Shown here in pieces: positions 15,707 to 26,313 of a stretch of 51,773 nt of DNA. The notes beneath the pieces are model-generated. The model saw nothing but the letters and a program-made list of their open reading frames with translations, made no database searches and had not been told where the DNA came from. The stretch is taken from positions 1 through 51,773 of the forward strand of contig CAISYC010000032.1 of the NCBI GenBank assembly GCA_903889565.1, in the 5' to 3' direction. The position numbers and the translations under genes are program-made. Source of the DNA: an uncultured beta proteobacterium. GTDB taxonomy: Bacteria > Pseudomonadota > Gammaproteobacteria > Burkholderiales > SG8-41. Within the stretch, counting starts at the first letter, position 1. Every line of letters starts with the position of its first letter.

Positions 15707-17581
15707 TCAGCGCACTATCGCCGGCTGGCCGAGAAAACGCTGCAGCGGCGCGGTCACGCGGTAACCCGCGCCCTCGCCCAGCGCGGCCCACTGCAGATTG
15801 TCGATCGGTTCGAGCAGCACGCTTTTTTGTTCGCTCTCCGACAGGACCTTGCCGGCCGCATCGACCACGCGCACCTTCATTTTGACTGACTGCGCATTGT
15901 CCTCGCGCGCGCCCATTTCAAGGCTGGTTTCGACGCGCGCAGCCGCCTTGTCGTTCGACACTGGAATACGCGCCAGCGTGAGCGCGCGCTGCACCGCCGA
16001 ACGGAACGCATCCATGCCCTCCGCCGGCACACCCTGCGGACCGGCGATGGCGACGGCGCGCCTTTCGGGCACCACGGCGGTGAGAAAGTTCTCTTTCTCG
16101 AATGCGGAAATACTTGCCGCGAGTTCCTTGCCGATCGATGCAGTTTCGAGGCTGGCGGTCGCGGCCGGCAGACTGTCGAGACCGACCGAGTGGTAGACGC
16201 GGCCCATGGCCGCCTGCAAACCGGAGTAAACCAGATCGCGGTTGATCTTGGTGATCAGCAGGCGCGCGCTGGCGCGGATGATTTCCAGTTCGGTATCGAG
16301 CCCGGTCTGATTGGCCGACTGCAAATATTTGACGATCTGCTGATCGTCGCGCAGGGCCTCGTCCCAGACCGAATATTCGTTCTTGAGCAAGCCGAAGCGC
16401 ACAGCGGCAACACGCGTCTGCGTCAGCACGGCGCTGGACACCGCAAGCCGGCGCGCATCATCGACGGCTTTCTGCGCTTCGAACGAGCGGTTGATCGCCG
16501 GCAGCGAAAACACCTTGACCAGATTGAACGCGACCGACATGCCGGCCTGTTCCCATGAATTGTTGACCAGGAACTTGTTGGTGTCGTTGTAATAGCCATA
16601 GTCGATGCCGGCACCGGGCACCAGCGTTGCCCACTGCGAGCGCGCGTGCTCGAGCGCAGTGACGCGGCGGCGATAGTCCTCTTCGCGCAACTCGGGGCGG
16701 TTGATCAGCGCGATATTTTCCAGCGCATCGAAATTCGCCGTAAGGTCCGGCACATCGCGCGCCAGCGGCTGCACCGCCACCTGGTAAGGCGTCCCCGGCC
16801 GCAGATTCATCAGCGCCGCGAGCTCCAGCTTCGCCTGCACGAGATCCTGCCGGCGCAGGGTGATTTGCTGCGCAAGGTCAAGCAGCGAGCGGCGATAGGC
16901 AATGATCTGGATCGGCGGCAGCAGGCGCCGCGTCTCGATGAGCTTGGCGCGCTCGGCGGCGAGATCGACTTCGCGCAGCAGTGCATCGATTTCCGGCACC
17001 AGGCGCTCGGCGCTCTCGGCGCGCCACCATGCGAAACGCACGTCCTGCGTCAGGTTCTGCAGCGCGCGGCGGCGATGCTCTTCGGCGATCAGACTCTGGT
17101 CGGCAAGCTGTTTGGCGCGGTAGTACGAAAGGCCGAAATCGAGAATGTTCCACGAAAATACGGCGCTGTCGGTCAGATGATTGCGCTCGACCGCAGTCGA
17201 TGGACTGTTGGTGATGACACCATTGGGCTGCACGCCGTAACTGTAGGCATCATTGTCGCGCGAGGTGTAGCCGGCCTGCAGCGTCAGCTTGGGCAACAGA
17301 TCCCAGTTGCCGACATCGAGCTGGCCCAGCGCGGCGACCTGCTCCATCAGGCGCTGGCGGTAATCCATGTTGTATTTGACGGCGCGGGCGGTCGCCTCTT
17401 GCAGCGTGATCGGCGCCGTCACCGGTTCCGACGCCTCGGCAAGACGCTGCACATCCTTGCGCGAACGCTCCGCGATGTCGCTGGCCTTGAACGGATTGGG
17501 CACGACCGCGCAGCCGGCGAGCGTGACAGCCACCACCGCGCCGATCGCGACGCGGCGCGCCTGCTTCATTTTTCTCTGCAT
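15707..17581 (-). CDS. TolC-family outer-membrane lipoprotein with extra C-terminal domain
   Basis: Forms the outer-membrane exit duct. With the start at 17581 the protein is 624 residues and begins with a lipoprotein signal whose lipobox is TLAGC. An upstream in-frame ATG at 17617 would add 12 residues, but GAGAG precedes the inner ATG. Two OEP-type repeats span about 50-470 (for example LEAGY-like LTLQAGYTSRD and the coiled-coil helices). After the second repeat about 130 more residues follow (from ISAFEKENFL to the end) that TolC proteins do not normally have; they look like a small mixed alpha/beta domain of unknown role. The gene begins about 40 bases downstream of the giant-protein gene. 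Confidence 0.88.
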   Translation of the reverse strand: MQRKMKQARRVAIGAVVAVTLAGCAVVPNPFKASDIAERSRKDVQRLAEASEPVTAPITLQEATARAVKYNMDYRQRLMEQVAALGQLDVGNWDLLPKLTLQAGYTSRDNDAYSYGVQPNGVITNSPSTAVERNHLTDSAVFSWNILDFGLSYYRAKQLADQSLIAEEHRRRALQNLTQDVRFAWWRAESAERLVPEIDALLREVDLAAERAKLIETRRLLPPIQIIAYRRSLLDLAQQITLRRQDLVQAKLELAALMNLRPGTPYQVAVQPLARDVPDLTANFDALENIALINRPELREEDYRRRVTALEHARSQWATLVPGAGIDYGYYNDTNKFLVNNSWEQAGMSVAFNLVKVFSLPAINRSFEAQKAVDDARRLAVSSAVLTQTRVAAVRFGLLKNEYSVWDEALRDDQQIVKYLQSANQTGLDTELEIIRASARLLITKINRDLVYSGLQAAMGRVYHSVGLDSLPAATASLETASIGKELAASISAFEKENFLTAVVPERRAVAIAGPQGVPAEGMDAFRSAVQRALTLARIPVSNDKAAARVETSLEMGAREDNAQSVKMKVRVVDAAGKVLSESEQKSVLLEPIDNLQWAALGEGAGYRVTAPLQRFLGQPAIVR

Positions 17582-17620
17582 CCCGCTCTCAACTGTAAAA
17601 AAGTCTTTCATCCGCATCCG

Positions 17621-20600
17621 TCAAGACGCCGCCGGCTGCACCGCATTGCGCGGTGTGTCATGGCTATCGGGAAAATTTTCGAACGCCGCGGCATGACGCG
17701 GCTTCGCCGCTTTCAATTGATCGCCGAAACGCAGCGCAGCCGAACGCACGGCTGGGCGCGCACCGGTTGCACCATGGGCATCGATCGCCGCGACTTCGGC
17801 ATGGCCTGCATTCGACCGCAGGCTGTGGCCGTCGGCGAGCCGCACGGACTCCGCCGGCCACAACATTGCGCCGGTGGCTGCCGCAAAATTGATGCGGAAA
17901 GTCTGTTGCGCTTCGTGACCTTCCTGATCGCGCGCCACCACCAGCACATCGACCGAGGTCGCGCCGGGCGGCGGCGTGCCGGAAAAAATGCCGGAGATAT
18001 CGTCGAACGAAATCCACCCGGGCAGCGGCTGTCCGTCCGGCCTCGTCGCGATCAGGTTCACCACGTTGTCGGGATCGGTGTGCATGAAGCTGTTGTGCGG
18101 CAGTTCGAACACAAATTCCGCGCCGAGCCGGAAGTTCTGCGTGCCGATCGGCGTGCCGAGCCGTAGTTCGCGCGTCGCGCCGGGCACCGGCTGCCTTTCC
18201 GCCGGCCAGCCGAAGGTGGTCGACTCCAGCACCTGGCCGTCGGGCCCGACCGTTTTTACGCCGTTCGCCGTGACGATCGAGAACATGTTCAGATTCAGAC
18301 CCGAATCGCCAAAAGGCGGCAGACGGCCCCCATCGGTGAAGGTGACGAGGCCGCCTTCATTGCCGCCGACACCGCCGGCGAGAATGAATCCGGTCGGGCC
18401 GCCACTGCCGGGCGGCGACGGATTGTTGCCCGGCCCCGCCTGCGGGCCATCGACCGGCGGCAGTCCCGGCGGCAACGGCGCCGGCGGCGGCACGAACTGG
18501 GATGCAAAGTTAAGCGTGACGCTGGCCGTTCCACTTAACGCGCCGCCGAACCCCTGCAATCCCGAATTGCCGTCATTGAGCTGATAAACGATGGTCAGCG
18601 AAGACGGCGGCGCGGCACTGCTGTTGCGGTAATTGATCGCCTCGAGCAGTTGATCGACGCGCGCCGTCGTTGCGTTGGCGTTAAAGACAAAGGTCAGCAG
18701 GCCGCCAACCTGTGTCACCGAACCGATCGCGATGCCGCCGACATTCGCGTTGCCGCCGGCAAAGCTGACATTGGCGCCGGTTACACCGAATACGTCGCTG
18801 GCGTTGGCGCCGCCCTGACGTGACAGCGTCAGCGTCGAACCGCTGTAACTGCCCGCGCCGCCGCTGAACGCATCCATCTCAAGGTCGTGCACCAATCCGT
18901 TCGGACTCAGCTGCACCGCCGCCTGCCCTGCCGTCAACAACTGGCCCGGTCCCAGCGCGGTGAACGACGGCGCGCTGTTGACCTCGCCGATATTCAGCGT
19001 CACCGGACTGGTGGTGACAATCGAAGTGCCGCCATTGCCGAAAGTCGAACCGCCCGGCAGCGAGCCCGGCATCTGGCCCGTGTTGCCGTTGTCATTGGTC
19101 GCCAGCGTCAGCGTATCGGCACCGTAATAATTGGTGTTCGGCGTGTAGCCGAGTCCGGCGAGCGTCGCGTTGATCTGCGCGACTGTACCGGTAATCACGA
19201 CATTGGCGGTGCCGCTGCCGGTCACGCCGGCGCCGCCAGCCGCAACGACGGAAAGCGTGCCGTGCAAGACGCCCAATGTGGCAGTCATGCTGCCGCCGCT
19301 GGCATCGGGGTCGGCGATCGAGATCGTATTCGCACCGGTGAAGCTGAGCAACTGGTTTTGCAGATCGGCAACCGCGCCGGGCACCGTGTTTACCGGGGGG
19401 CTGTCGATGGCGACAATATTGACGACGACACTGCCGGTACCGGCCAGCGCGCCGCCGGTTCCCTGCGCGCCGGCGTTGTTGCCGTCGTTGACCGTATAGT
19501 CGAGCGTCACCGATGCCGGCGGATTCGCATTGCTGTTCGAGTAAGTGATGCCCTGCATCAGTTGATCGACGCGCGCGGTGGTCGCATTGGCGTTGAACGT
19601 CAGCGCGAGCTGGCCGGCGTTCTGCGTATAGCTGCCGACCGTAACCCCGCCGACGACGATATTGCCGCCGCTCAACGAAACCGCGCCGGTGCCACCGAAA
19701 ACATCATCGGCATTCGCGCCGCCGTGGCGCGCCACAGTGAGCGTGGCGCCGTTCCAGTTGTTCGCGCCCTGCAAGTCAGCGTCGTTGAGCACGCCGGCCG
19801 GCGCCAGCACCACCGGCGTGCCGCCTTCAGTAAAACTGTCGGGCGCGCCGGGCAGCGAAGCAATCGTCGGCGCAATGTCGGCGCGCGTCAGTGTCAGCGT
19901 GCCGCTGGCGCTCAATGCGCCGCCGGTGCCCTGCCGGCCGTTTGGATTGGCGGGATTGCCGTCGTTGAAGGTGTAGGCAAGGGTGACCGCCGTCGGCGGC
20001 GTTCCGCTGTTGTTCTGGTAGGTAACCGCTTCGATCACCGCGTTGACCGTGCTGCGGTTCACGCCATCGGCAAAAGTCAGTTGCAGGGTGCCGCCGGAAT
20101 TGGTCGTCACGCTGCCGACGGTGCTGCCGTTATAGACGAGATTGCCGCCCTGAGTCAGCGCGCCGAGCAACCCGCTGTTCGAAAAAACGTCGTTGGCGCT
20201 GGCGCCGCCCTGCCGCACCATCGTCAATACGCTGCCGCCAAAATTATCGCCCAAGGCGGTGAGGTTGGCGTCGCTGACGCTCAGGGCGCCGTCAATTACC
20301 GCCGCCGACCCGCCCACCGCGTATTGCGCGCTGCTCGTCAGATTCGCAAACGCCGGAGCGGTATTGGCCGAACGCTCGCCGAAATTGACCGCGGTCTGCG
20401 TCGCCGCGGAACCAAGCGCAACGGTGGCGAGATTGTCGGTCACCGGCGCTGACACATCGAATACCGAAGAATAGCTGCCGCCGTTGGCGACGAAGCCCGT
20501 CCAGCCGGAACTGAGCTGCACGCGATAATTGCCGGCGGGCAAGGCACCGAAACTGTATTGACCGGCGGCATTGGTGACGGCATTGAGCGTGACGTCGTCG

Positions 20601-23600
20601 GCGGTGCCGAATACGCCGTCCGGTCCCGCCCACGTCAGTTGAATCGGCACGTTCTGCAGCAAAGGCTGGCCGCCGAGCGGCGCACCGGTGGCGTTGACCG
20701 CGGCCAGATTGGCTTCAATGTCGTTCCATACCGTGCCGCCGATGACGCCGATGCCGGTAGTGACGCTCGCGTCATAAGCGTTTGGCGCCACACCCGATCC
20801 GGTGCGCTCGCCAGTCGTGCTGCCCACAGCCCCTTGCGTCGAACCAGCCAGCGGCGTGCCGCTGCCGGTGAGACTCGTGTAGGTCAGATTGGCGGTGTCG
20901 CTGGCGGCCAGCGCGGCATTGTTGACCTGCGCGGTGTAGGTAATGGTGACGGTTCCGCCGACCGGTATCTGGCCGATCGTGGTATCGAGTTGCGATGCGT
21001 TGCTGTTGTTGGTGATGCCGCTGGCGCCGCCGCCCAGCGTTACGTTCACGTTGGCGAGATTGCTTAAATTCCCCGGCAGGCTGTCGAGCACATGCGCATC
21101 GAATGCGGTCGCCGTGCCGCTGTTGGAGAACGTAATCTGATAAGTGACGTTCGTGCCGTCGGTCGCAATCACCTGCTGGGCAAAGTTGGCAATCGCCGGC
21201 TCAACCACCGTTTCGGTCGCGGTATTCGAGGTCGCCACCGTGGTCTGCACGCCGGAGATGTCGCGCGACACGGTGAAATTCGCCGCCAGTGACTTGCCGG
21301 CGGTGTTGCCGGCGACGTTGGTCACAATCGCGTTGAAATCCACCACCACGTATTCGATATTCGGATTGTTGTTGGCATTGCTGACATTGCCGAGACTGAA
21401 GGTCACGGTGTTGCCGGCGCTGCTGATATCCGCGCCCGGAATCACGTATGTCGGGGTCAGACCGTTCACGCTGGTCTGGTCGCCGGTCAGCGCGGCAGCG
21501 AAGCTGTTGATCGCGGCCGGCGCGCCGCTCGACGTCACGTTCGCACCGGTCGACGACACGAATGCGAGTTGCGCCGTGCCGTCGTTCAGAAACAGCACCC
21601 CCGCCGGCAGGCTTTCCGTCAGTTGCAGGTTATTGGTCACGCTCTGCGGAATACTGACCACCAGTTGATAGCGCACGATCTCGCCGATCGCGACCTGGCC
21701 TGAAGTGGACAATCCACCGTAGCTGCCGTTGGGCGTATCGACGGTTGCCGCCTCCGAAGTCACTTCGGTCAACTGCGGCTGCGCGATGAAGACCGTGATC
21801 GGAGAGCTGCCGCTTGCGGTGTAGGTATTCGGATTGGCCGCCACCGTGCCGTCCGTGCCCGACCGTTCGGTATTTGCCGCGTACGCGGTTGGCGGCGTGT
21901 ACGTGCCGGGCAACGAGGTCGCCGTAGCGGTTGCGGTGTCGGTGATGACCTGACCGAAAGCAACGCCGCTGGCGACCGTTCCGGTGATCGTATAGGTCAC
22001 GCCCTTGCCCACGGGAATATCGGTAATCGTGCTGACGAGCTGAGTTGCGCTGGTTGCCAAGTTGTCGACCGCGCCGACGCCGACGTCGGCGACCGCGCTC
22101 ACCAGCGCCAGATTCTGCAAGCCGGCGGGCAACAGATCATTGAGGTTGACGTCGAAGGCATCGGTCGTGCCGTTGTTCTGCACTCTCACCGTATAGGTGA
22201 CGACGTCGCCGGCCTGAACGTTCGCGGCGCCTGGCGTCACCGTGACGCCGAGATTGGCCTCGCGCACCACCGCCGCCGCGGAACCGGTTTTCGAATCGAG
22301 CGTGGTCGCCCACGTCGCGTGGTTGTTGTCGGTGACGCCGTTTTTATTGCTCGCCACATCGAGCACCACCGCCTTGTAAACTACCGTGATGGTATCGGTG
22401 GTCGCAGCGTTCAGATTGGAATTGGTGACGGTGCCGAAATTGAGCGTGAAGTTCGAACCGTTTGCGCCGATCGACGCCGGGGTTTGCACGGCAGCAAATC
22501 CGCCGCCGACATCGGTGCTGACGCCGCTCGATGGCGTGATGCTGGTTACCCCGACAAAGGCGAGCCCCGGCGAGAGCGTGTCGCTAAAGGTGACGCCGCC
22601 GGCTTTCGAAGACGTGCCTTCGGGAACGGTAATCACGGCCTGATAGGTCAGCACTTCGCCGATCGCCACGTTGTTGCCGGTCGTAAACGCCTGATCGGTT
22701 GCGATCAGCGTTTTCACGACGTTCGCGCCCAGCGTTGTCGTCGTTGCCGTATCCGTCAGCCCGGCGCCGGTCGCGTAACTGGAACCGTTGTTGAATCCGG
22801 AGTAGTTGACCAGCGTCGCAGTCGAAGTTGTCACTTCTTTCGGCTGGATCGAGGACTGCGCCACCAGATCAAAGGTGATCAGCGCGATATTCAAACCATT
22901 GGTCGGATCGCTGGCCTTGAGCGCGCCGCCCGCGCCGGCGACATCGGCCGGATCCTGCAGGCGTATGCCGCTGGTTGTCAGCGCGGTAACCAGTGTCGCC
23001 TGGGTCGCGCCGCCGACATAAGCGCCGGTCGCGTCCATGATCAGCGTGCCGCTCGCATCGGTGACCGCGAGGCGCTGGCCTGCACCGTTCACCGCGTTGA
23101 ATTGCATATTGGCCGCCGGCGCAAAATCGGCCGGCAGTCCATCGGTCAGGGTCAAATCAAACGCGCCGTTAGGCGACGAACCTTTATTCAGGATCGACGT
23201 TGCGTAGCGCACCGTGTCACCGGCCTCGATGCCCGTCACGTTGGCGTTGATCGGGTTGGCCGTCAGCGAAGTCGTATCGATGGTGCCGGTAAACGGCAAG
23301 CCGCTGCTGCCCGCTGCCGCCCAGGTGACACCGCCACCCGCGGCGGCGGTCAGACTGGCGTTCGGATCGTTGACCGCGACGATGCCCTGTTGAATCGTGA
23401 CCACCGGCTCGGCGCGCTGGATTTTCGTCAGGCTCAGCTTGTTGGCGACAACACCCGGCGAGTTGACGTCGTTCTCCTGCCCGAGATTGGTCAGTTGCAG
23501 GCCGTCGGCATATTGCGCGCCGGACGCCTTGACGGTGTAGAGCACGTCAATCACCTGCACGCCGTTGCTGACGGTCTGTGAACGGCCGAAACTGAAAGCA

Positions 23601-26284
23601 ACGCTGTTGGTGCTGCTGGTACCGGTGACCGTGGGCGTCAGCGTGACGCCAAGCGCATTGAGCGTGTCCGACGGGCCGAGCTTGAATTCGCCGACTGCCG
23701 GTGCGGTGCTCGAAGTGCCGCTGGTATCCTGCGTCCACACCAGGGTCGCCGGCACCGTACCGGTCTGATTGGGATCGGTCGTGTTGAAAATCGGCAGCGG
23801 CAGAAAGGAATTGAGGGTGAGTCCTTCGAAGTTGCTGTCGGCAAACGTGTAGGTCAGCCGGTAGGTGATGGTGTCGAGCGGCGCAATATTGAGCGAACTG
23901 AATGACGTGCTGCCATCGACCGCGTACACCGAAATTTGCAAACTGCCCTGCGGGATCGAAATCCCGGCTGCGCTGTTGTCGGTTTGCCCGGCATAGAGCG
24001 TCGCATACGCGCTCGATGCATCGAGAATATCGGCGGTGACGATCTCGCTGTTGCTGATCGCATCGCCTTCCTTGACCATGTTGTTGGCCGGCGTGCCGGA
24101 GTACGAGGGCGCCGCCTTGTATTGATCGAGCACCTGGGCGTTGAACGTCACGACCGCGCGATAGGGATCGCTGCCCGGCGCGCCGGCGACATTGGCGCCG
24201 ACGAAACGCCCGGTGCCGCCAAGCGCCGACGACACATTGAACGCCAGCGTCGTCGTGCCGTCCGCGTTGTTGGTAATCGCCAGATTGCCGCCGTCGGTAA
24301 AGTTTGCCGCGCCGACCACCGTACTGCCGCGGTAAAAGGTGACCACGCCGGAGCCGCCCTGATAGGTCACGCCGTCGCCCAGCGTGTCGGTGAGGACCAT
24401 GTTGCCGGTTGCAAAATAGTCGGAGACCTGCGTATCCATCGTGTAGCGGACTGTGTCGCCCGGAGTAAAGCCCGGCGCGCCGAGATCGCTGATATCGGTA
24501 ACGCTGTTCTGGGTTGCGATCGACTTTGCCGTCAACGATGCCGCATTCGGCGTCGTGACATTGATGACCTGCGCGCTGTCGCGCGGGTCGAGCGGCGTCC
24601 AGTTGCCGGTTGCCGAATCGCTCATGGATATCGTCACCGGCGCGCCGGTTGCCGCATTCAAAACCGGATTGTTGTTTGCATCGAGCCTGGGCACGTAAAA
24701 ATTCGTGGTGAAGCTTTGCGTGCCGGTCACATTGCCGAAATCCCAGACCACGTTTTCGGCATTCGAGGGCGCACTCGTCGATAACAACAGCGAGGCCGGA
24801 TCCAGCGCGCCGGTGGTGCCCGTTGCCCCCTGATAAACGAGCGAGTTCGGCAACAATTCCGTAACGTCGAAATTGGTCAGCGTCTGGCCCGGCGCAACAT
24901 TGACGCTCACGGTGAAGGAACGCGCGTAATCCGGTCCGGTCGCGGTTTCGCCCTCGGGTCCGTTGTACGCAGTGGTCAGCGTATAAACCTGCGGATTGAT
25001 GTTCTGCGAGCCGTTCGCATCGATGCCGCCGACGATGCTCGGATCGGTCGCCGGATCGACCACCGGCGTCAGCCCGTATTGAAAACCGGCGCGCGCTTCG
25101 ATGTTCAACTGCTTGCCGGCGCCCACATCGGCCAGATTGCTCAGGCTGGCCGTGACCGTGATCGGCGCCACCGGCTGCCCCGGCGTGTAACTGCCGAAGG
25201 GCAGCTGCAACACCACCAGTTCGTCACCCGCCTGACCACCAAAAGTCGATGCGTTGACGATGATCGGGTTGCCGGCGGAATTTACCGCGTACGGATGCGT
25301 GGCGTTGCCGGACGCATCGAAGGTCAGCACGGTCGCGGTTAACGCCGTGCCCAGATAAGACGCGGAAACAAAGGTGACGCCGTCGGTGCCAACGCCGTTG
25401 ACGCCGTCTTTGCCGTTGGTGGGCAGATAGAGATCGACATAAGGCCCGTAGCCCGTCATCGAGCCCGTATTGCTGAAATCGAGTTCGAACGTGAAGTTGG
25501 TGCCGATCAGCACGTTGGTCGGCGCGGTGATCGTCACGTCCGGCACCGCCGCCAGATCCTGGTCATAGGCAGCAAGCACGGACGGCGCGATCGCCAGCGG
25601 CGTGTTCAGCACGCCGGTCGAGTATTCGAGATTCCAGTCGCCGCCCGCGCCGCTGCCGCCGGTAAGATTGGTCGAGGCGCCGACCGCCGCGCCGGTAATC
25701 TGCGACAGCGTGTTGACGAACAACTGACCGCTCGCGCCCTGCGCGACATCGCAGCCGAGCAGAAGAATGTCCGCCTGCGGCGCCAGCGCTTCCTGCCACG
25801 AATTGATTTCCCGGTTCAACTGGCCGAGCAGTGCGGTGCTGTCCACCGTGCGATTGCCGAGCACCAGTTCCCCCGGCGTGCCGTGCGAAATAATCTGCAC
25901 CGACGCCACGTTTTGCGCGGCGGCGAGCGTATTGGTAATGACCTGGATGCCATCTTGATTGGGCGCAATCAGCACCACGGTCGCGCCGGCGCTCACGCCC
26001 TGCGCAAGCTGCTGGTAGTTGGCGACGTTTTCGTCGATGAATACGATGGTTTGCGGCGCGGCCGGCACCCGCTCGGCGAGCAATCCGGCCGTTGATTTGT
26101 CGGCGCTGGGCGGCGGAGTATCGACAGGTTTTTGCGGGGCATCCGCGTGCGTTGCGGCCGCTGCGACGTCTGCGGCCAGCGCGCCGTCGAACAGCATGCG
26201 CGGCTCGAGTGCCAGCAAGCGCGTACGTTTTTTCAGAAGGCCGTTGTCTTGTCGAAGATTTTTACGCAGATTTGCCTCATGCAT
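17621..26284 (-). CDS. Giant LEPR-XLL / DUF4347 / DUF11-repeat surface protein
   Basis: A 2887-residue predicted exported adhesin. Layout: a basic N-terminus with the LEPR-XLL motif (LEPRMLFD, 26-33); DUF4347 at about 75-241; some eight or nine DUF11-like beta-sandwich repeats (about 245-1840), recognisable by GDTVTY-type and LPAGL-type segments; one SdrD-B/Cna-B-like domain at about 1850-1960 (IGGTVWNDIEAN, AGQYSFGALPAGNYRV); three copies of a 100-residue repeat with ANDVF and V.YQLNDGN-type ends near 2008-2108, 2165-2268 and 2475-2575, with a different, GANTISIADPD-type domain between the second and third; a Pro/Gly-rich linker (2595-2641); a putative Ig-like domain (PLPGWISFDDISGIFSGTPP) and an Ala-rich tail. 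No Sec signal, GGxGxD RTX repeats or sorting signal is seen. It is encoded with TolC, HlyD and M50-HlyD genes, so export through that complex is inferred. Confidence 0.9.
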   Translation of the reverse strand: MHEANLRKNLRQDNGLLKKRTRLLALEPRMLFDGALAADVAAAATHADAPQKPVDTPPPSADKSTAGLLAERVPAAPQTIVFIDENVANYQQLAQGVSAGATVVLIAPNQDGIQVITNTLAAAQNVASVQIISHGTPGELVLGNRTVDSTALLGQLNREINSWQEALAPQADILLLGCDVAQGASGQLFVNTLSQITGAAVGASTNLTGGSGAGGDWNLEYSTGVLNTPLAIAPSVLAAYDQDLAAVPDVTITAPTNVLIGTNFTFELDFSNTGSMTGYGPYVDLYLPTNGKDGVNGVGTDGVTFVSASYLGTALTATVLTFDASGNATHPYAVNSAGNPIIVNASTFGGQAGDELVVLQLPFGSYTPGQPVAPITVTASLSNLADVGAGKQLNIEARAGFQYGLTPVVDPATDPSIVGGIDANGSQNINPQVYTLTTAYNGPEGETATGPDYARSFTVSVNVAPGQTLTNFDVTELLPNSLVYQGATGTTGALDPASLLLSTSAPSNAENVVWDFGNVTGTQSFTTNFYVPRLDANNNPVLNAATGAPVTISMSDSATGNWTPLDPRDSAQVINVTTPNAASLTAKSIATQNSVTDISDLGAPGFTPGDTVRYTMDTQVSDYFATGNMVLTDTLGDGVTYQGGSGVVTFYRGSTVVGAANFTDGGNLAITNNADGTTTLAFNVSSALGGTGRFVGANVAGAPGSDPYRAVVTFNAQVLDQYKAAPSYSGTPANNMVKEGDAISNSEIVTADILDASSAYATLYAGQTDNSAAGISIPQGSLQISVYAVDGSTSFSSLNIAPLDTITYRLTYTFADSNFEGLTLNSFLPLPIFNTTDPNQTGTVPATLVWTQDTSGTSSTAPAVGEFKLGPSDTLNALGVTLTPTVTGTSSTNSVAFSFGRSQTVSNGVQVIDVLYTVKASGAQYADGLQLTNLGQENDVNSPGVVANKLSLTKIQRAEPVVTIQQGIVAVNDPNASLTAAAGGGVTWAAAGSSGLPFTGTIDTTSLTANPINANVTGIEAGDTVRYATSILNKGSSPNGAFDLTLTDGLPADFAPAANMQFNAVNGAGQRLAVTDASGTLIMDATGAYVGGATQATLVTALTTSGIRLQDPADVAGAGGALKASDPTNGLNIALITFDLVAQSSIQPKEVTTSTATLVNYSGFNNGSSYATGAGLTDTATTTTLGANVVKTLIATDQAFTTGNNVAIGEVLTYQAVITVPEGTSSKAGGVTFSDTLSPGLAFVGVTSITPSSGVSTDVGGGFAAVQTPASIGANGSNFTLNFGTVTNSNLNAATTDTITVVYKAVVLDVASNKNGVTDNNHATWATTLDSKTGSAAAVVREANLGVTVTPGAANVQAGDVVTYTVRVQNNGTTDAFDVNLNDLLPAGLQNLALVSAVADVGVGAVDNLATSATQLVSTITDIPVGKGVTYTITGTVASGVAFGQVITDTATATATSLPGTYTPPTAYAANTERSGTDGTVAANPNTYTASGSSPITVFIAQPQLTEVTSEAATVDTPNGSYGGLSTSGQVAIGEIVRYQLVVSIPQSVTNNLQLTESLPAGVLFLNDGTAQLAFVSSTGANVTSSGAPAAINSFAAALTGDQTSVNGLTPTYVIPGADISSAGNTVTFSLGNVSNANNNPNIEYVVVDFNAIVTNVAGNTAGKSLAANFTVSRDISGVQTTVATSNTATETVVEPAIANFAQQVIATDGTNVTYQITFSNSGTATAFDAHVLDSLPGNLSNLANVNVTLGGGASGITNNSNASQLDTTIGQIPVGGTVTITYTAQVNNAALAASDTANLTYTSLTGSGTPLAGSTQGAVGSTTGERTGSGVAPNAYDASVTTGIGVIGGTVWNDIEANLAAVNATGAPLGGQPLLQNVPIQLTWAGPDGVFGTADDVTLNAVTNAAGQYSFGALPAGNYRVQLSSGWTGFVANGGSYSSVFDVSAPVTDNLATVALGSAATQTAVNFGERSANTAPAFANLTSSAQYAVGGSAAVIDGALSVSDANLTALGDNFGGSVLTMVRQGGASANDVFSNSGLLGALTQGGNLVYNGSTVGSVTTNSGGTLQLTFADGVNRSTVNAVIEAVTYQNNSGTPPTAVTLAYTFNDGNPANPNGRQGTGGALSASGTLTLTRADIAPTIASLPGAPDSFTEGGTPVVLAPAGVLNDADLQGANNWNGATLTVARHGGANADDVFGGTGAVSLSGGNIVVGGVTVGSYTQNAGQLALTFNANATTARVDQLMQGITYSNSNANPPASVTLDYTVNDGNNAGAQGTGGALAGTGSVVVNIVAIDSPPVNTVPGAVADLQNQLLSFTGANTISIADPDASGGSMTATLGVLHGTLSVVAAGGAGVTGSGTANVVITGTVAQINATLAGLGYTPNTNYYGADTLTLATNDNGNTGQMPGSLPGGSTFGNGGTSIVTTSPVTLNIGEVNSAPSFTALGPGQLLTAGQAAVQLSPNGLVHDLEMDAFSGGAGSYSGSTLTLSRQGGANASDVFGVTGANVSFAGGNANVGGIAIGSVTQVGGLLTFVFNANATTARVDQLLEAINYRNSSAAPPSSLTIVYQLNDGNSGLQGFGGALSGTASVTLNFASQFVPPPAPLPPGLPPVDGPQAGPGNNPSPPGSGGPTGFILAGGVGGNEGGLVTFTDGGRLPPFGDSGLNLNMFSIVTANGVKTVGPDGQVLESTTFGWPAERQPVPGATRELRLGTPIGTQNFRLGAEFVFELPHNSFMHTDPDNVVNLIATRPDGQPLPGWISFDDISGIFSGTPPPGATSVDVLVVARDQEGHEAQQTFRINFAAATGAMLWPAESVRLADGHSLRSNAGHAEVAAIDAHGATGARPAVRSAALRFGDQLKAAKPRHAAAFENFPDSHDTPRNAVQPAAS
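18560..20260 (-). repeat. Three copies of a 100-residue repeat in the giant gene
   Basis: Units near 19960-20260, 19480-19790 and 18560-18860 share the order R.GGANA.DVF, G.V.G.GS.TQ..G.L.LTFNANATTARVDQL, ITY.N, PP.S..L.Y..NDGN. The first copy is the most diverged. A different repeat type occupies the gap between the second and third. Confidence 0.7.
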
Positions 26285-26313
26285 CGGTGGTTAGCAGGAC
26301 TTTAAGGTCGATT

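Noticed and set aside
18560..20260. CRISPR-like or satellite DNA
   Set aside because: The repeats are about 300 bases, in frame and protein-coding, with no short palindromic units or unique spacers.
16646..20452. Long plus-strand frames opposite the TolC-like and giant genes
   Set aside because: They are Arg/His-rich shadows of GC-rich coding DNA, with no family match or ribosome binding sites.
17621..26284. RTX toxin or autotransporter
   Set aside because: No GGxGxD nonapeptides, no Sec signal and no C-terminal beta-barrel are visible.
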